64,000 bases of DNA from CBDBDZ01 sp965204215 (lineage in GTDB: Bacteria > Pseudomonadota > Gammaproteobacteria > Pseudomonadales > GM7GCV1): the NCBI GenBank assembly GCA_965204215.1, contig CBDBDZ010000013.1:1116001-1180000 (forward strand), read 5' to 3'. The position numbers and the translations under genes were made by a program. The notes under the pieces were generated by a model. The model was given only the letters and a program-made list of their open reading frames with translations. It was not told the origin of the DNA and made no database searches. How positions within the stretch are numbered: position 1 is the stretch's first letter; the number at the start of each line of letters is the position of its first letter. This document shows, one piece after another, positions 34,288 through 45,000 of the stretch.

Positions 34288-34818
34288 ATGCAACAGGTCC
34301 TTTGCTATATGCTGCTTAAGGCTTTACTATTAAGTGCGTCAACATTAGCTTGCGCCCAAACTTTTGCCCCCTATATTGATAATGAATGGCCTGATTCACG
34401 CTATATTATTAATGCAGACAATACCGTAACTGATACGATAACGAATTTAATATGGCAGCGTTGTGCACAAGGGCAAGATCAAAATAGTACCAATTGTAGT
34501 GGTAGCGCAACTACCCATGATTGGCAGGAGGCGCTACAATTAGCTGAAAACGCCACTACAGCGGGCTTTACTGACTGGAGATTGCCTAATATTGAAGAAT
34601 TGCGCACTATTATGGCGCAGGATCGATTCAACCCTTCAATTAACACATTTGCATTTCCTAACACGGTATCAGACTCTTACCGGTCTTCATCGCCCCATGC
34701 CAGCCTTACTGATCAATCGTGGATCGGCAATTTCGATCTTGGCGTAGTCGACAGCACTTTTCGTGCTAGCATAATTAATATTAATACAGCAGTTCGTTTA
34801 GTTCGTGGCGGACAGTAG
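34288..34818 (+). CDS. secreted DUF1566 domain protein
   Basis: A 176-residue protein with a signal peptide (MLLKALLLSASTLACAQTF). The whole mature part is a DUF1566 (Lcl C-terminal-like) domain: DTITNLIWQRCAQGQ, W.EAL.LAENATTAGFTDWRLPNIEELRTI, RSSSPHAS and the terminal AVRLVRGGQ. The end matches that of the preceding lipoprotein, so the two are paralogous in this domain. DUF1566 has a C-type-lectin-like fold and is found in surface adhesins. It starts 84 bp after the lipoprotein gene and may be co-transcribed. Confidence 0.85.
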   Translation: MQQVLCYMLLKALLLSASTLACAQTFAPYIDNEWPDSRYIINADNTVTDTITNLIWQRCAQGQDQNSTNCSGSATTHDWQEALQLAENATTAGFTDWRLPNIEELRTIMAQDRFNPSINTFAFPNTVSDSYRSSSPHASLTDQSWIGNFDLGVVDSTFRASIININTAVRLVRGGQ

Positions 34819-34865
34819 TTTATTGCTCAGGTTCTAGCAACTCCATAGGTATTATTAGTTCTCGG

Positions 34866-35069
34866 TTAAAGAATTTTAATTAATGTGGCTATAGCACCAA
34901 TAGCAACGGCCCATCATTGTGCCTAGTCTTAGAGATAATCGGTACTCTAAATTTTTAGTTCTCTAGTCAAATCATCTTTTGTAACTAACCTTTGTTCTAT
35001 CAATTCGGCTTGTGTTTCAGCTGGGGCTTCTGCTTGTTCTACAGGCATTCCAGCAGGAATTGTACTCAT
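34866..35069 (-). pseudogene. broken small coiled-coil / membrane-anchor gene
   Basis: From ATG 35069 the minus strand reads MSTIPAGMPVEQAEAPAETQ and on to LVTKDDLTRELKI, stopping at 34947 after 40 residues. In another frame just beyond, WAVAIGAIATLIKIL-stop appears at 34910-34866, the usual tail anchor of the small coiled-coil family (compare 28732-29238). The middle seems to have been deleted or frameshifted. The rest of the 34819-35170 gap shows no other gene. Confidence 0.5.
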
Positions 35070-35170
35070 AAATTTATCTCTCAGTAAAAAGTGGTTGATA
35101 CAGGAATACGAACCCATGAGGGTTTCTCATTTACCTCCAAATGCTTATTTTATTTGTTTTACAAATAAAA

Positions 35171-35247
35171 TGGCGCACCCGGAGGGATTCGAACCCCCGA
35201 CCACCTGGTTCGAAGCCAGATGCTCTATCCAGCTGAGCTACGGGTGC
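35171..35247 (-). tRNA. tRNA-Arg (anticodon TCG)
   Basis: On the minus strand a full cloverleaf is readable: acceptor GCACCCG pairing with CGGGTGC, D arm AGCTC..GAGC, anticodon stem TCTGG/CCAGG around the loop CTTCGAA (anticodon TCG), T arm with GGTTCGAATCC, and an encoded CCA end. The length is 77 nt including CCA. It reads CGA and probably CGG arginine codons. Confidence 0.95.
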
Positions 35248-35304
35248 ATAATCCGAGTTTAAGGCATTGTTGTGGTGCACAATCATACAGGATTTATACC
35301 GGTT

Positions 35305-36843
35305 TTATATCGATTCTTTTTTCAGCCAGTTAATCATTGTGTAAATCATCATAAATAGTATGATGATAACAGGCAATGACAAAATAACGGTCATAGCTTT
35401 GATGGTATCAAAAGAACCTGCAATCATTAGCCCTGCAGCAACAGCACCTAGTGCGAAAGCCCAGAGCAGACGATTCCAGCGCGCAGGCTCCTGATTGTTT
35501 TGTAAGTTTTTTGTGGTGATACTTGCCAGTACATAGGCGGCAGAGTCAAAAGTAGTGGCATAAAATATTACTGCTAATATGATAGCTACTGCCAGCACTA
35601 TACTTGACAGGGGCAGTTGGCTAAGTACATTGGCGACTAAAGCCCCCACTCGACTTTCACTGGAAATGCTGGGGTCGTTCAATATTTCGCGAGCTGGTAG
35701 AATCTCGAATGTTTCCAGATGTAATGAATAACCTCCTGCAATAGCTAAAAAGCTGATTGAACCTAAACAACCAAAGCCTAATACGCCGAAAATATATTGT
35801 CTAATGGTTCTGCCTTTGGAGATTCTGCCAAAAAACAAGCCCATCATTGGGGTGTAGGCAAACCACCAGGCCCAGTAGAACATAGTCCAGGACTCGGGGA
35901 AACCACTGCGTGCTGCAGGGTCAGTCCAAAAACTCATTCTGATGATATTATCTATCATTAATCCCATGCTGTTAACTGTAATATTGAGAATATAAACTGT
36001 AGGGCCTGCAATTAATACAAACAGCATAAAAGTAACCATAATTCCCAAGTTGATGTCTGACAGTAATTTAATACCCTTGTTAAGCCCTTTATAGGCGCTG
36101 TAGCCAAATATAAGAGTATACATGATAATAACACCAAACTTGGTGTAGAGTGTGTCTGGCACACCTAACCATTTAACTAACAATGAAGAGACTAAAGGTA
36201 CGCCAAAACCGATGGAAGTGGCTACACCGCCAACAATGCCAATCACTACAAAAATATCTATAAAGGTTTTTAAAGCAGTTTTGTTATTTTCCGGCAAGCA
36301 GGCTTCACAGGCATCGCTAATTCTTAAATTTTTTTGTTTGCGCCGAAATAACATCAGAGCGATAGGCACGCCAGGCAAACAGTACATGCCCCATGGAATA
36401 AAACTCCAGTGGTAGAGAGGGTACATATGCGCCCATTCGACTGACAAGGTACTATTGGGTTCAATGCCAAAAGGGGGAGTATCCAAATAAAAAATAGGTT
36501 CGGCAAAGCCCCAGGCTATTAAACTTGCACCCATACTGGTTGCAAACATCATGGCTGCCCAACTGGCATTGCTGTATTCAGGTTTATCATCGGGGTCGCC
36601 AAATTTAACATCGGCATATCTGCCAAATGCTAACCAAATACAAATAATTAAAGGAATGACTCCGGTAAGTAAGAAAAACCAACCTAATTTATGAGTCAAA
36701 AAACCCATGGTTTGCGTGGCTATGCTAGAGGTTATCTCAGGAAAAACAGACAGGCAGATAATGATAAAGCAGGTTGCGCCAAATGAAAAAGAGAATATTT
36801 TTCTATCTAGAATAGGAGCGTTGCTTGTGGACGAGTCTGACAT
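35305..36843 (-). CDS. BCCT family betaine/carnitine/choline transporter
   Basis: A 512-residue protein with 12 expected membrane segments. The family signature is present as SWTMFYWAWWFAYTPMMGLFFGRISKGRTIRQYI near residues 305-345, with the tryptophan-rich aromatic box that binds the quaternary ammonium group. Uptake is usually driven by Na+ or H+. GASLIAWGFAEPIFYL near 105 is also typical. There is no long C-terminal osmosensing tail. It is a single gene, diverging from the dehydrogenase gene, in line with osmoprotectant uptake in a saline habitat (inference). Confidence 0.93.
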   Translation of the reverse strand: MSDSSTSNAPILDRKIFSFSFGATCFIIICLSVFPEITSSIATQTMGFLTHKLGWFFLLTGVIPLIICIWLAFGRYADVKFGDPDDKPEYSNASWAAMMFATSMGASLIAWGFAEPIFYLDTPPFGIEPNSTLSVEWAHMYPLYHWSFIPWGMYCLPGVPIALMLFRRKQKNLRISDACEACLPENNKTALKTFIDIFVVIGIVGGVATSIGFGVPLVSSLLVKWLGVPDTLYTKFGVIIMYTLIFGYSAYKGLNKGIKLLSDINLGIMVTFMLFVLIAGPTVYILNITVNSMGLMIDNIIRMSFWTDPAARSGFPESWTMFYWAWWFAYTPMMGLFFGRISKGRTIRQYIFGVLGFGCLGSISFLAIAGGYSLHLETFEILPAREILNDPSISSESRVGALVANVLSQLPLSSIVLAVAIILAVIFYATTFDSAAYVLASITTKNLQNNQEPARWNRLLWAFALGAVAAGLMIAGSFDTIKAMTVILSLPVIIILFMMIYTMINWLKKESI

Positions 36844-36958
36844 TTGTAATATATGGTTTGTAGCGAGGTGTCACATTATTAATTTTTTTATAAAGCTATT
36901 CCAGTTTTTTGAATTAAATAACCATAACTAGCTGTATTATATTAACCTGACGATAAAG

Positions 36959-37105
36959 TATCGCTCCTGCGTATTTTATTGCTTACCCTTGAAATATTAG
37001 CGAAAATATGCGAATTTTCTTGTATTTCAAGAGTTAGCGATTGAGTTATTACTCATCGGTGATACCGCCCTGTGCCATATATTTGCTCGGTATTTTTATG
37101 CCGAA
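36959..37105 (+). repeat. dispersed repeat, family B (most complete copy)
   Basis: The gap between the BCCT gene and the dehydrogenase holds this element. Bases 37002-37077 match 7791-7866 and 37055-37103 match 8336-8392 (both inverted). The left part (ATTTTATTGC, then TTACCCTTGAAATATTAGCG) is an imperfect mirror of the middle (TTGTATTTCAAGAGTTAGCG), so the element can fold on itself. It is non-coding. Confidence 0.65.
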
Positions 37106-37143
37106 TTAATATTCCCTTCTTTAACACTTCTTAATGATAAATT

Positions 37144-38118
37144 ATGACTGATATTGCGCCGAATAAAATAATCAAGGTAGGGTTTATAGGGTTGGGAAAT
37201 GTAGGAGGAAAGCTGTGTAGCTCTCTGATTCGAAATAACTTTAGCGTAACTGTGCTTGACTTGAATGAGGAATTGATAGCAGCGTTTGTTGCCAAAGGTG
37301 CCAGTAGCGCTTCAAGTCCTGCCGAACTGACCAATAATGTTGAAGTGGTCATTACCTGCTTGCCTTCACCTGCTGCTTGTTCCCAGGTGGTTGAAGGAGA
37401 AAACGGCATTTTGTCCGCGCTGCAAACTGGACAACTCTGGATGGAAATGAGTACCACTGATGAGGCTGAAGTTAAGCGTCTTGGTGCCAAAGTAGAAGCT
37501 GTGGGAGGTTTTGCGTTAGATTGCCCTGTCTCAGGGGGTTGTCACCGTGCAGCAACCGGCAATATTTCCATTTTTGGTGGCGGCAGTCGCGAAGCTTTTG
37601 AAAAGGCCTTGCCATTATTGACAACGATGGGGCGCAGAATTTTACATACAGGCGATTTAGGCAGCGCCTCTATGCTTAAAGTATTGACCAATTATTTGTG
37701 TTCCATTCATTTAGCTGCATTGGCAGAGGCTTTTGTGGTGGCTAAAAAGGCAGGAATGGATATGAATACCACTTTTGAAGCCATTAAAATTTCTTCGGGA
37801 AATTCGTTTGTACATGAAACCGAATCGCAGGTTATTTTAAATGGTAGCCGCGATATTAATTTTACTATGGATTTGGTATGTAAAGATATTGGCTTGTTCG
37901 ACAGTATTGCCCGGCAACACAATGTGCCTTTGGAGCTATCGCCGTTGCTTTGTTCCATGTTTGAAGACGCTAGAGCACATTATGGCGATAGAGAGTTTTC
38001 CCCGAATATTATTAAGCGTTTAGAGGAAGCTACTGGAGAGCATATTATAGGTAGAGGGTTTCCAGCAGAAATGGAAGATGATGAGCCTGAAGAACCTGGT
38101 TATGAAGTGTTGCCCTAA
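37144..38118 (+). CDS. 3-hydroxyisobutyrate dehydrogenase family NAD(P)-dependent oxidoreductase
   Basis: A 324-residue beta-hydroxyacid dehydrogenase. The N-terminal Rossmann motif is VGFIGLGNVGGKLCSSL, the substrate-binding signature reads DCPVSGGCHRAATGNISIFGGG, and the catalytic lysine lies in GSASMLKVLTNYLC...K. The family reduces or oxidises 3-hydroxy acids such as 3-hydroxyisobutyrate or tartronate semialdehyde; the precise substrate is not decidable. An acidic C-terminal tail (MEDDEPEEPGYEVLP) is a little longer than usual. It is monocistronic and converges on the suhB-like gene, 2 bp away. Confidence 0.87.
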   Translation: MTDIAPNKIIKVGFIGLGNVGGKLCSSLIRNNFSVTVLDLNEELIAAFVAKGASSASSPAELTNNVEVVITCLPSPAACSQVVEGENGILSALQTGQLWMEMSTTDEAEVKRLGAKVEAVGGFALDCPVSGGCHRAATGNISIFGGGSREAFEKALPLLTTMGRRILHTGDLGSASMLKVLTNYLCSIHLAALAEAFVVAKKAGMDMNTTFEAIKISSGNSFVHETESQVILNGSRDINFTMDLVCKDIGLFDSIARQHNVPLELSPLLCSMFEDARAHYGDREFSPNIIKRLEEATGEHIIGRGFPAEMEDDEPEEPGYEVLP

Positions 38119-38120
38119 TG

Positions 38121-38948
38121 CTATTTATTTAGCTGATAGCTTTTTTTGATAATAGGGAGTAACTCTCGATAAACCTTAGGCGGTGCGCTGACAATGTCAC
38201 CAGAAGTTAAACTGTTTTCAGCGCCATTAAAGTCGCTGACGATGGCGCCAGACTCTCTGGCTATGAGTATTCCTGCGGCGATGTCCCAGGAGGCTAGCCC
38301 TTGTTCCCAAAAGCCATCGTAACGACCTGCGGCAACGTAGGCTAAATCCAAAGCAGCAGAGCCCAGCCGCCTTATGCCGCAGGTTTGTTGCGCTAATATA
38401 TCATTCATGGCATTATTAAACTGGCTGAGCCGTTCCAGGCGCTGACCGCTAAAAGGAATGCCTGTGGCCAGTAAAGAACCACTTAGCTTGCTGGTGTTTG
38501 TGGCGCGTATCTTACGATTGTTTAATTGAGCACCGTTGCCACGACTGGCGCTAAATTCTTCATTTTTAACAGGGTCGTATATCAATCCGTGTTCTAATTT
38601 GCCATTGACGATACAGGCAATAGATATAGCGAAATGGGGAATGCCGTGTAAAAAATTGGTTGTTCCGTCCAGGGGGTCGATAATCCATGTTACCTGATTA
38701 TCGCTGTCTTCTTGTTTTTTTCCTAGTTGACCGCGTTCTTCGGTAATGATTCGATGCTTAGGATAATAGCTGCAAATTTCGTCAATAATGATTTGCTCAG
38801 ACTCTAAATCCGCTGAAGAAACATAATCATTTTTTGATTTTTCCTGAACCTCAACCCTATCTAAACGCTCAAATTGTTTGAGCATCATTGAGCCAGCATT
38901 ATGCGCTGCTTTTGAAGCAATTCGTAAATAGGGGTTATTGGCTGGCAT
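38121..38948 (-). CDS. suhB: inositol monophosphatase family protein (SuhB-like)
   Basis: A 275-residue Mg2+-dependent phosphatase. Metal-binding motifs are EERG near residue 70, WIIDPLDGTTNFLHGIPHFAISIA near residues 89-112 and WDIAAGILIARESGA near 215. The family hydrolyses inositol phosphates; E. coli SuhB also takes part in rRNA transcription antitermination. It is convergent with the dehydrogenase gene. The N-terminal NPYLRIASKAAHNAGSMML is the usual SuhB start. Confidence 0.9.
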   Translation of the reverse strand: MPANNPYLRIASKAAHNAGSMMLKQFERLDRVEVQEKSKNDYVSSADLESEQIIIDEICSYYPKHRIITEERGQLGKKQEDSDNQVTWIIDPLDGTTNFLHGIPHFAISIACIVNGKLEHGLIYDPVKNEEFSASRGNGAQLNNRKIRATNTSKLSGSLLATGIPFSGQRLERLSQFNNAMNDILAQQTCGIRRLGSAALDLAYVAAGRYDGFWEQGLASWDIAAGILIARESGAIVSDFNGAENSLTSGDIVSAPPKVYRELLPIIKKSYQLNK

Positions 38949-39063
38949 AAACTAAATTTATATTGTTTTAAAGAAACAATTATAACACATAAATAGTGTT
39001 TAATTTTATGGAACAACACAATATATAGTGTTATGATGCCATGACAATTCTATATTTTATTAA

Positions 39064-42000
39064 ATGCGGCTTACCCAAATCCACACAAAAATATTTAATG
39101 CAGTGAAACCACTGCGATATATATTGTGGGTAATAGTTATTGGATGGCTTGGGGCTTCAATAAGTACATGGGCACAAACTAGCGCTACAGTAAGTATTAC
39201 AGGCACTGCCGATGGAGCTGAACAGAATGGTGTCCAAACTATTCCTGGTCAATTCACTTTTATTCGCAGTATGCTCAGTTCTTCAAATACTATCGTTATC
39301 TATAGCGTTCTGGGTACGGCTACTAATGCAAGCGACTACGTCCAAATTAGTGACAGCATTGTCATTCCTGCTAATCAATCGAATGCAATACTACTCATCA
39401 CTCCCATAGAGGATGCTGACTTTGAATCTAACGAATCAGTTGTCATACAATTACTTTCTGTGATTAATGTCGAGGGAACGCTCATAGATAATAGCTCTTC
39501 TAATGCTTTCATTACTATTTTCGATGATGACGTTGGCTTTATATCATTGCAAAACACTAATGGCACCAATGTCACTGGCGTTGCTACCGCTGGCTTTGCA
39601 TCCAATATTGAAGTCGTTAATCTTTCAACAGGCTCTAATTTGATTTGTACCACCAATATTGATATTGCTACTGGTAATTTCAACTGCCCCTTATCACCCA
39701 TACCTACCAATACACAAATATTGAATGTGATTATTACAGACGCCAACAATAGTGCTAATAGTTTTTCTCAAACACTGGTGGTCGACCAGGAGGACCCTAC
39801 TAATTTAAGCATTGCCTTCGCGAATGCGAATCAGTTGACAGGAAGTGGTGAAGCTGACGTTGCGGTAGAAGTCTCTAATTCTGCGGATGGTGGTGTTTTG
39901 TGTACTACCACGATATCTTCGTCAAATACATTCATCTGCAATTTTAATGTAACGATTGCCGATGGAACATTACTCAATGTAGATTTTACCGATGCATCTG
40001 GAAATCAGGTAATACTAAATTCGACTGTCGATGCAATAGCGCCTGATTTGGCACCTGAGCTATTTGCAAGCGCAACACAGTTAATGGGGCAATCAGAGGC
40101 TGGTGCTACCATCATTGCCAGAAATACTGACGGACAAATTGTTTGCCAGGCTATTGTTCCAGCCAACTCTATTGATTTTGTCTGTGTTTTCAGCAATGCG
40201 TTAACTAATGCCGCCGCATTAAATATTATTGCTGTTGATGAGGCTCAAAACGAGTCATCAACTGATACCGTATTTGTGGATAGTATTCTTCCTGAGGCTA
40301 TTTTTGACTCGACGGATGGATTAGTTGCAACAGCACTTGCATCAGAAGTTATTGATACTTTATTAGTTTTTGCCGATGGCGTTGAAATTTGTAATGAACA
40401 AGCTATCAATAGTACAAATTTGACCTGCACCTTTACAAGCAGTGTAACGATAGACCAGAGCTTGACTGCCATAGTCATTGATAACGTAGGTAATAGAAGT
40501 GAAACATTAACGATTTCATTTAGCACCATAGCCTCACCAACATTAAATGTTGTTGGAAATTTACAAGGTTTTGTAACAGTCAGTGGTACAGCGCCACCCA
40601 ATATGCAAATATTGGTTACTTTCCCTGATAGCAGTACCAATTCTGTCGGTATACCCTCCACAGGCGAGTATTTGTTTTTTTCAAGTACTCCTCAACCCAA
40701 TGGTATTATTGCTGCCCAAGTGATAGCGATTTCGGGGAATACCAGCCAGGAAATTACTGTTACTTACCTGGAAACCTTAGCACCGTCAGAGCCTGCTGTT
40801 ACTGTTTCTGCAAGTAACAATGGTAATGCGGTGATTACAGGCACTACTGAAATAGTAAGAGATGATGATACGCTTACGGTGGATATTACTTACCCGGATC
40901 AAACTCAACAAACATTAATTGTTGACAGAGCAACTGCTCAGTTTATAGCTCAGTCGAGCCAACCCCTGGCTTTTGGGGGTACAGGTAGTATTACGGTTAC
41001 AGACTTCGCAGGCAATAGTACGACAGTAATGTTTAGTTTTACCGAAGTCATTCCTCCCAGTATAAACAACCTGGAAGTTGTTAGCGATACCCAGGGTAAC
41101 GTCAGCATTAGTGGTGAGGTGGAGTCAGGAACAAGCGTAACGGTAACCTTCACTGATGGTAGTATTCAAATTGTTGGTGTACCTGATGGCAACTTCACTA
41201 TCAATTCAGCTTCACCTCAGCTAAGTAGTGGTATTATTTTGATACAATCGATAGATAGTGCTGGAAATATAGGTGAAGATATTAGCTTTGCGTTTACTGA
41301 AACGGTTGCACCTACACAACCAACTGTGCAAATTGGCAGTGATACTGCCGGGGTTATTACATTTATTGGGACAGCAGAGCAAAATAGCGTCTTGACAATT
41401 TCTCTGCCAGATGGTTCTACCACTACAACAAGTGCAGACACTAACCGCAATTACAGTGCGACAAGTCCTCCCAATCAACCTAATGGCACGATTCAAATTT
41501 TTGCAACTGATATAGCAGGTAACCAGAGCCTGGGTTTAGAAGTCAACTATGTGGAAACTGTGCCACCTGATGCTCCAGAGATAATCATTAGCGGGAATCC
41601 TTTAGGTATTATACAGGTCACAGGTACTGCTGAGGCTAATGGAATACTCTCATTAATATTGCCAGATGCAAGCTCTGTTACCTTTTCGATAGACGCCAAT
41701 GGCAATTTTGATTTTACTTCGAGTTTACCTCAACCCAGTGGAGTGCTGGTAGCATTAGTAACAGACGTTAATGGCAATGTCGGTGAAAGTCGGACACTAT
41801 CTTTTACTGAAACTCAAATACCCCCGACCCCCGATATACAAATTGAATATATGTCTGATGGCAGTTTTAATTTGGTTGGACAATCTGAAGGTTTAACTAC
41901 AGCAAACATACTATTACCTAACGGTACTACACGCAATGAATTAATTGCTGAAAATGGTGCTGTATTTGTTGCATTTGCTCTGAATGAGCGTCCTGAAGAG

Positions 42001-45000
42001 GCTGGAATCGTCACTATTACTGCTACAGATAGCGTAGGTAATGTTTCTCTTCCAGCTTCATTCCAAGGACAATTTACTCCTCCTTCGGTAACAAGTTTTG
42101 TTGTACGCAATGGGATATTAGTTGGTCAAACTGATCCCAATGTTAATGTGCAATTAATTGGCAGTGGCGTTGTGTTATGCGCAGATTTTTCCGATGCGAA
42201 CGGCGACTTTATCTGTCCGACATTAAGTCGAGAAATTATAGCTGATGAAACTTTAACTATTGTTGCTACAGATATCTTTTTTAATGTCACAATTGTTGAC
42301 TTCTCTATGGGTGACCAGGATGGTGATGGGATAAGTGATGAAGAGGAAATAGCAGGACCTAATCAGATAGAAGTTGATGGTTTAACAGGCTCAGACGCTA
42401 ATAATGATGGGATAATTGATGCAGCTCAGGGTAATGTCGTAACCATGATGGATAGCTCTTTAACGAATAATGCGAATCCAGTTTCCATTGCAAGTATAGG
42501 GAGTGAGTGCAACTCTTTTGTTGCAGTGCAATCTTTGCAAGAGACTGAAAATCTGTTGAGTAATGAAGCGCTGCCTGAGGATAGCATTTTTTCATATCCT
42601 CTAGGCTTAATTAACTTTAATGTAAGTTGTGAAGCTACAGAACAAATGGCTAATATTGAATTATTGTTTTATGGTTTCAACGATTTATCACAGGAAGGTG
42701 CTGTATTAGAAGATATTGTTATTCGCAAATTTATTAATGGAGGTTATGTAACGCTTTGGCCTGAATCGGAGGTACCAGGTGTAACGATAAGTACACCTGA
42801 AGTGCTAACGGATTTAACGGATACTGACGGCAATCCTGTAGAAGTGTTGATGTTTGCGTTAAATATAGAAAATAATGGAAGTCTAGATGACAATAGTTCA
42901 GCGCAATTTATAACGGATCCAATTGGCATTGCTATACCGCAACTTGGTAGTATAGCAGCTGCCAAAACTGTTAGTAAAGAAACAGCGACGGTAGGAAATC
43001 CTCTAGTATATACGGTTGCCATTGAAAATATATCAGAAATTACAGTGCGACAGGTTCGGATTGTAGACTTATTACCAATAGGCTTTAAATTGCTTGAAGG
43101 CTCAGATGTCATTAGTATTGGCAGTTCACCTACAGTTGCAGCAAATTTACAATCAAGTGTCAATGCTTTGACTACAGCGCCGTTTGATTTAGACCCAGGT
43201 GAAAGAGCAACATTAAGCTATGTTGCGATTGTTGGTTCGGGTATAACTACTGGCATTAAAACCAATCGAGCCACTGCCACCGTTGGAGGGCAGGCAGTTA
43301 GCTTAGTAGCAACAGCGAATGTTATGATAGAAGTTGACCCCATCCTTCAGCGTTCCAATATTATTGGAAAAGTGTTTTATGATACCAATCAAAACGGGGT
43401 TCAGGATGAAGGAGAAAATGGTATTGGAGGCGCTCGCTTGGCAACAGTAGGTGGTGAATGGATTACTACGGATGCTTTTGGTCGATATAATTTCCCGGGT
43501 ATTGAAATTAGCCAGAATGCAAGAGGGATGAACTTTATTTTAAAACTAGACAAAGCATCGTTACCACAGGGCGCTAAACTTCTCAACGAAAACCCCAAAA
43601 TTATACGATTAACTCAAGGGGTATTAGAGCAAGTAAATTTTGCTGTTGCACCTGCAGTATTAGTTGGTCAGGAAAAGCACACTTTAACATCACCAGTTTT
43701 ACCAGAGCCTTATTTACAACTTGGTCAAGAGCAAAATCAAGAAATTAAAGCACCGATTCCAGAAGAAAGAGAGATTTTTCAACAAGCTCCCGATTACCAA
43801 ATTGAAGATAGTAATATTGGATTACCTGGCACTCCTTATTCTGAAATTTATGTTGACGCAGACAGACAGACAAGGGTTCAACTAGAGACCGTTGATGCAA
43901 CAGTTTATAAAACGGTAACGAAAAAATATCCAAAAACTTTTACTGTTAGACAAAAAGATAATCAGGTTATTCAAGATATTGTCGAAGTGATTTCAGAACT
44001 TCAATCGCAGGGTAAACGCGTAAGTTTAAAAATTACTGGACACTCTGACAATACACCTTTAAAACGTGAAGAGACTATTCGTAAATACAAGGATAATTAT
44101 GGAATAGCCAGATACAGAGCAACAAGGGTATCCAATACGCTGTCTGATAGAACAAATGTAGCCCTTGCCAATATACAAATAATTTCACGCGGGCAGGAAG
44201 AGCCAATCAAATCTTTCAGATTAACATTAACTTCACTACCTGCTGGCGATAATGACTTTGCATGGATAATTTCTTATGGCATTATGAATGAAAATCGTGC
44301 TACACAGTTCATCCGTCGCAATGATAAAACATTAAAAGCTGTCAAAAGCGCTAATCAATTTCATGTGTTTAAAGGCCCTTTTGCGACAAAAACTGATGCA
44401 ATAAGTACACTTTCAAGGTTGAAAAGACAACTTGCAAAAGGGAAGCTAGAAGAAATTGAAGTTGTAGGCGCTAATGTTTTTAAACTTCAAGAAAGGATTA
44501 ATTTAACGCTTAGCAGAAGAGTAGTGGTTGAGATTTTCTACGATGAAAAATTTATAGATAAGACCCAAAAAGCTCCCGGCAATTTTACTGTATTACAAGA
44601 AGTTAGCAAAGAACCCGAGCCATTAGAGTCTACTATTGATTATGATAAATTAGATAATGACAGTCCAACGCCTGAAACTTTAGCCGATGCAGAAAAGCCT
44701 GGTGAAGTTGAGTTATCAGCAGATATAATTCCAGCAGCGCTTGCTGACATAGAGAACTCTGATGATATAAATACTTCAGGATTTGAGATTGGAGGTATTA
44801 TTGTTCCAAGGTCCAAGGTTATTTATTTGACGGTTAAAAGTGATAAAGTTTTTGACTCAAGGAAGGAGGGTCGAAAAATTAATGTAACAGGCAAGCGCTT
44901 GATTGATGGTATTGCCAGGCGTATTGAAAAAAGTCCTGACAATGAATATGTCATCAGTCTTGATGGCTTTGGTAGCGCTTATACGGAAGAAGTAAAAGAA

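Noticed and set aside
34080..34818. A full diversity-generating retroelement
   Set aside because: Only target-like domains are present. There is no reverse transcriptase, accessory gene or template repeat in the window, so only a weak hypothesis is kept.
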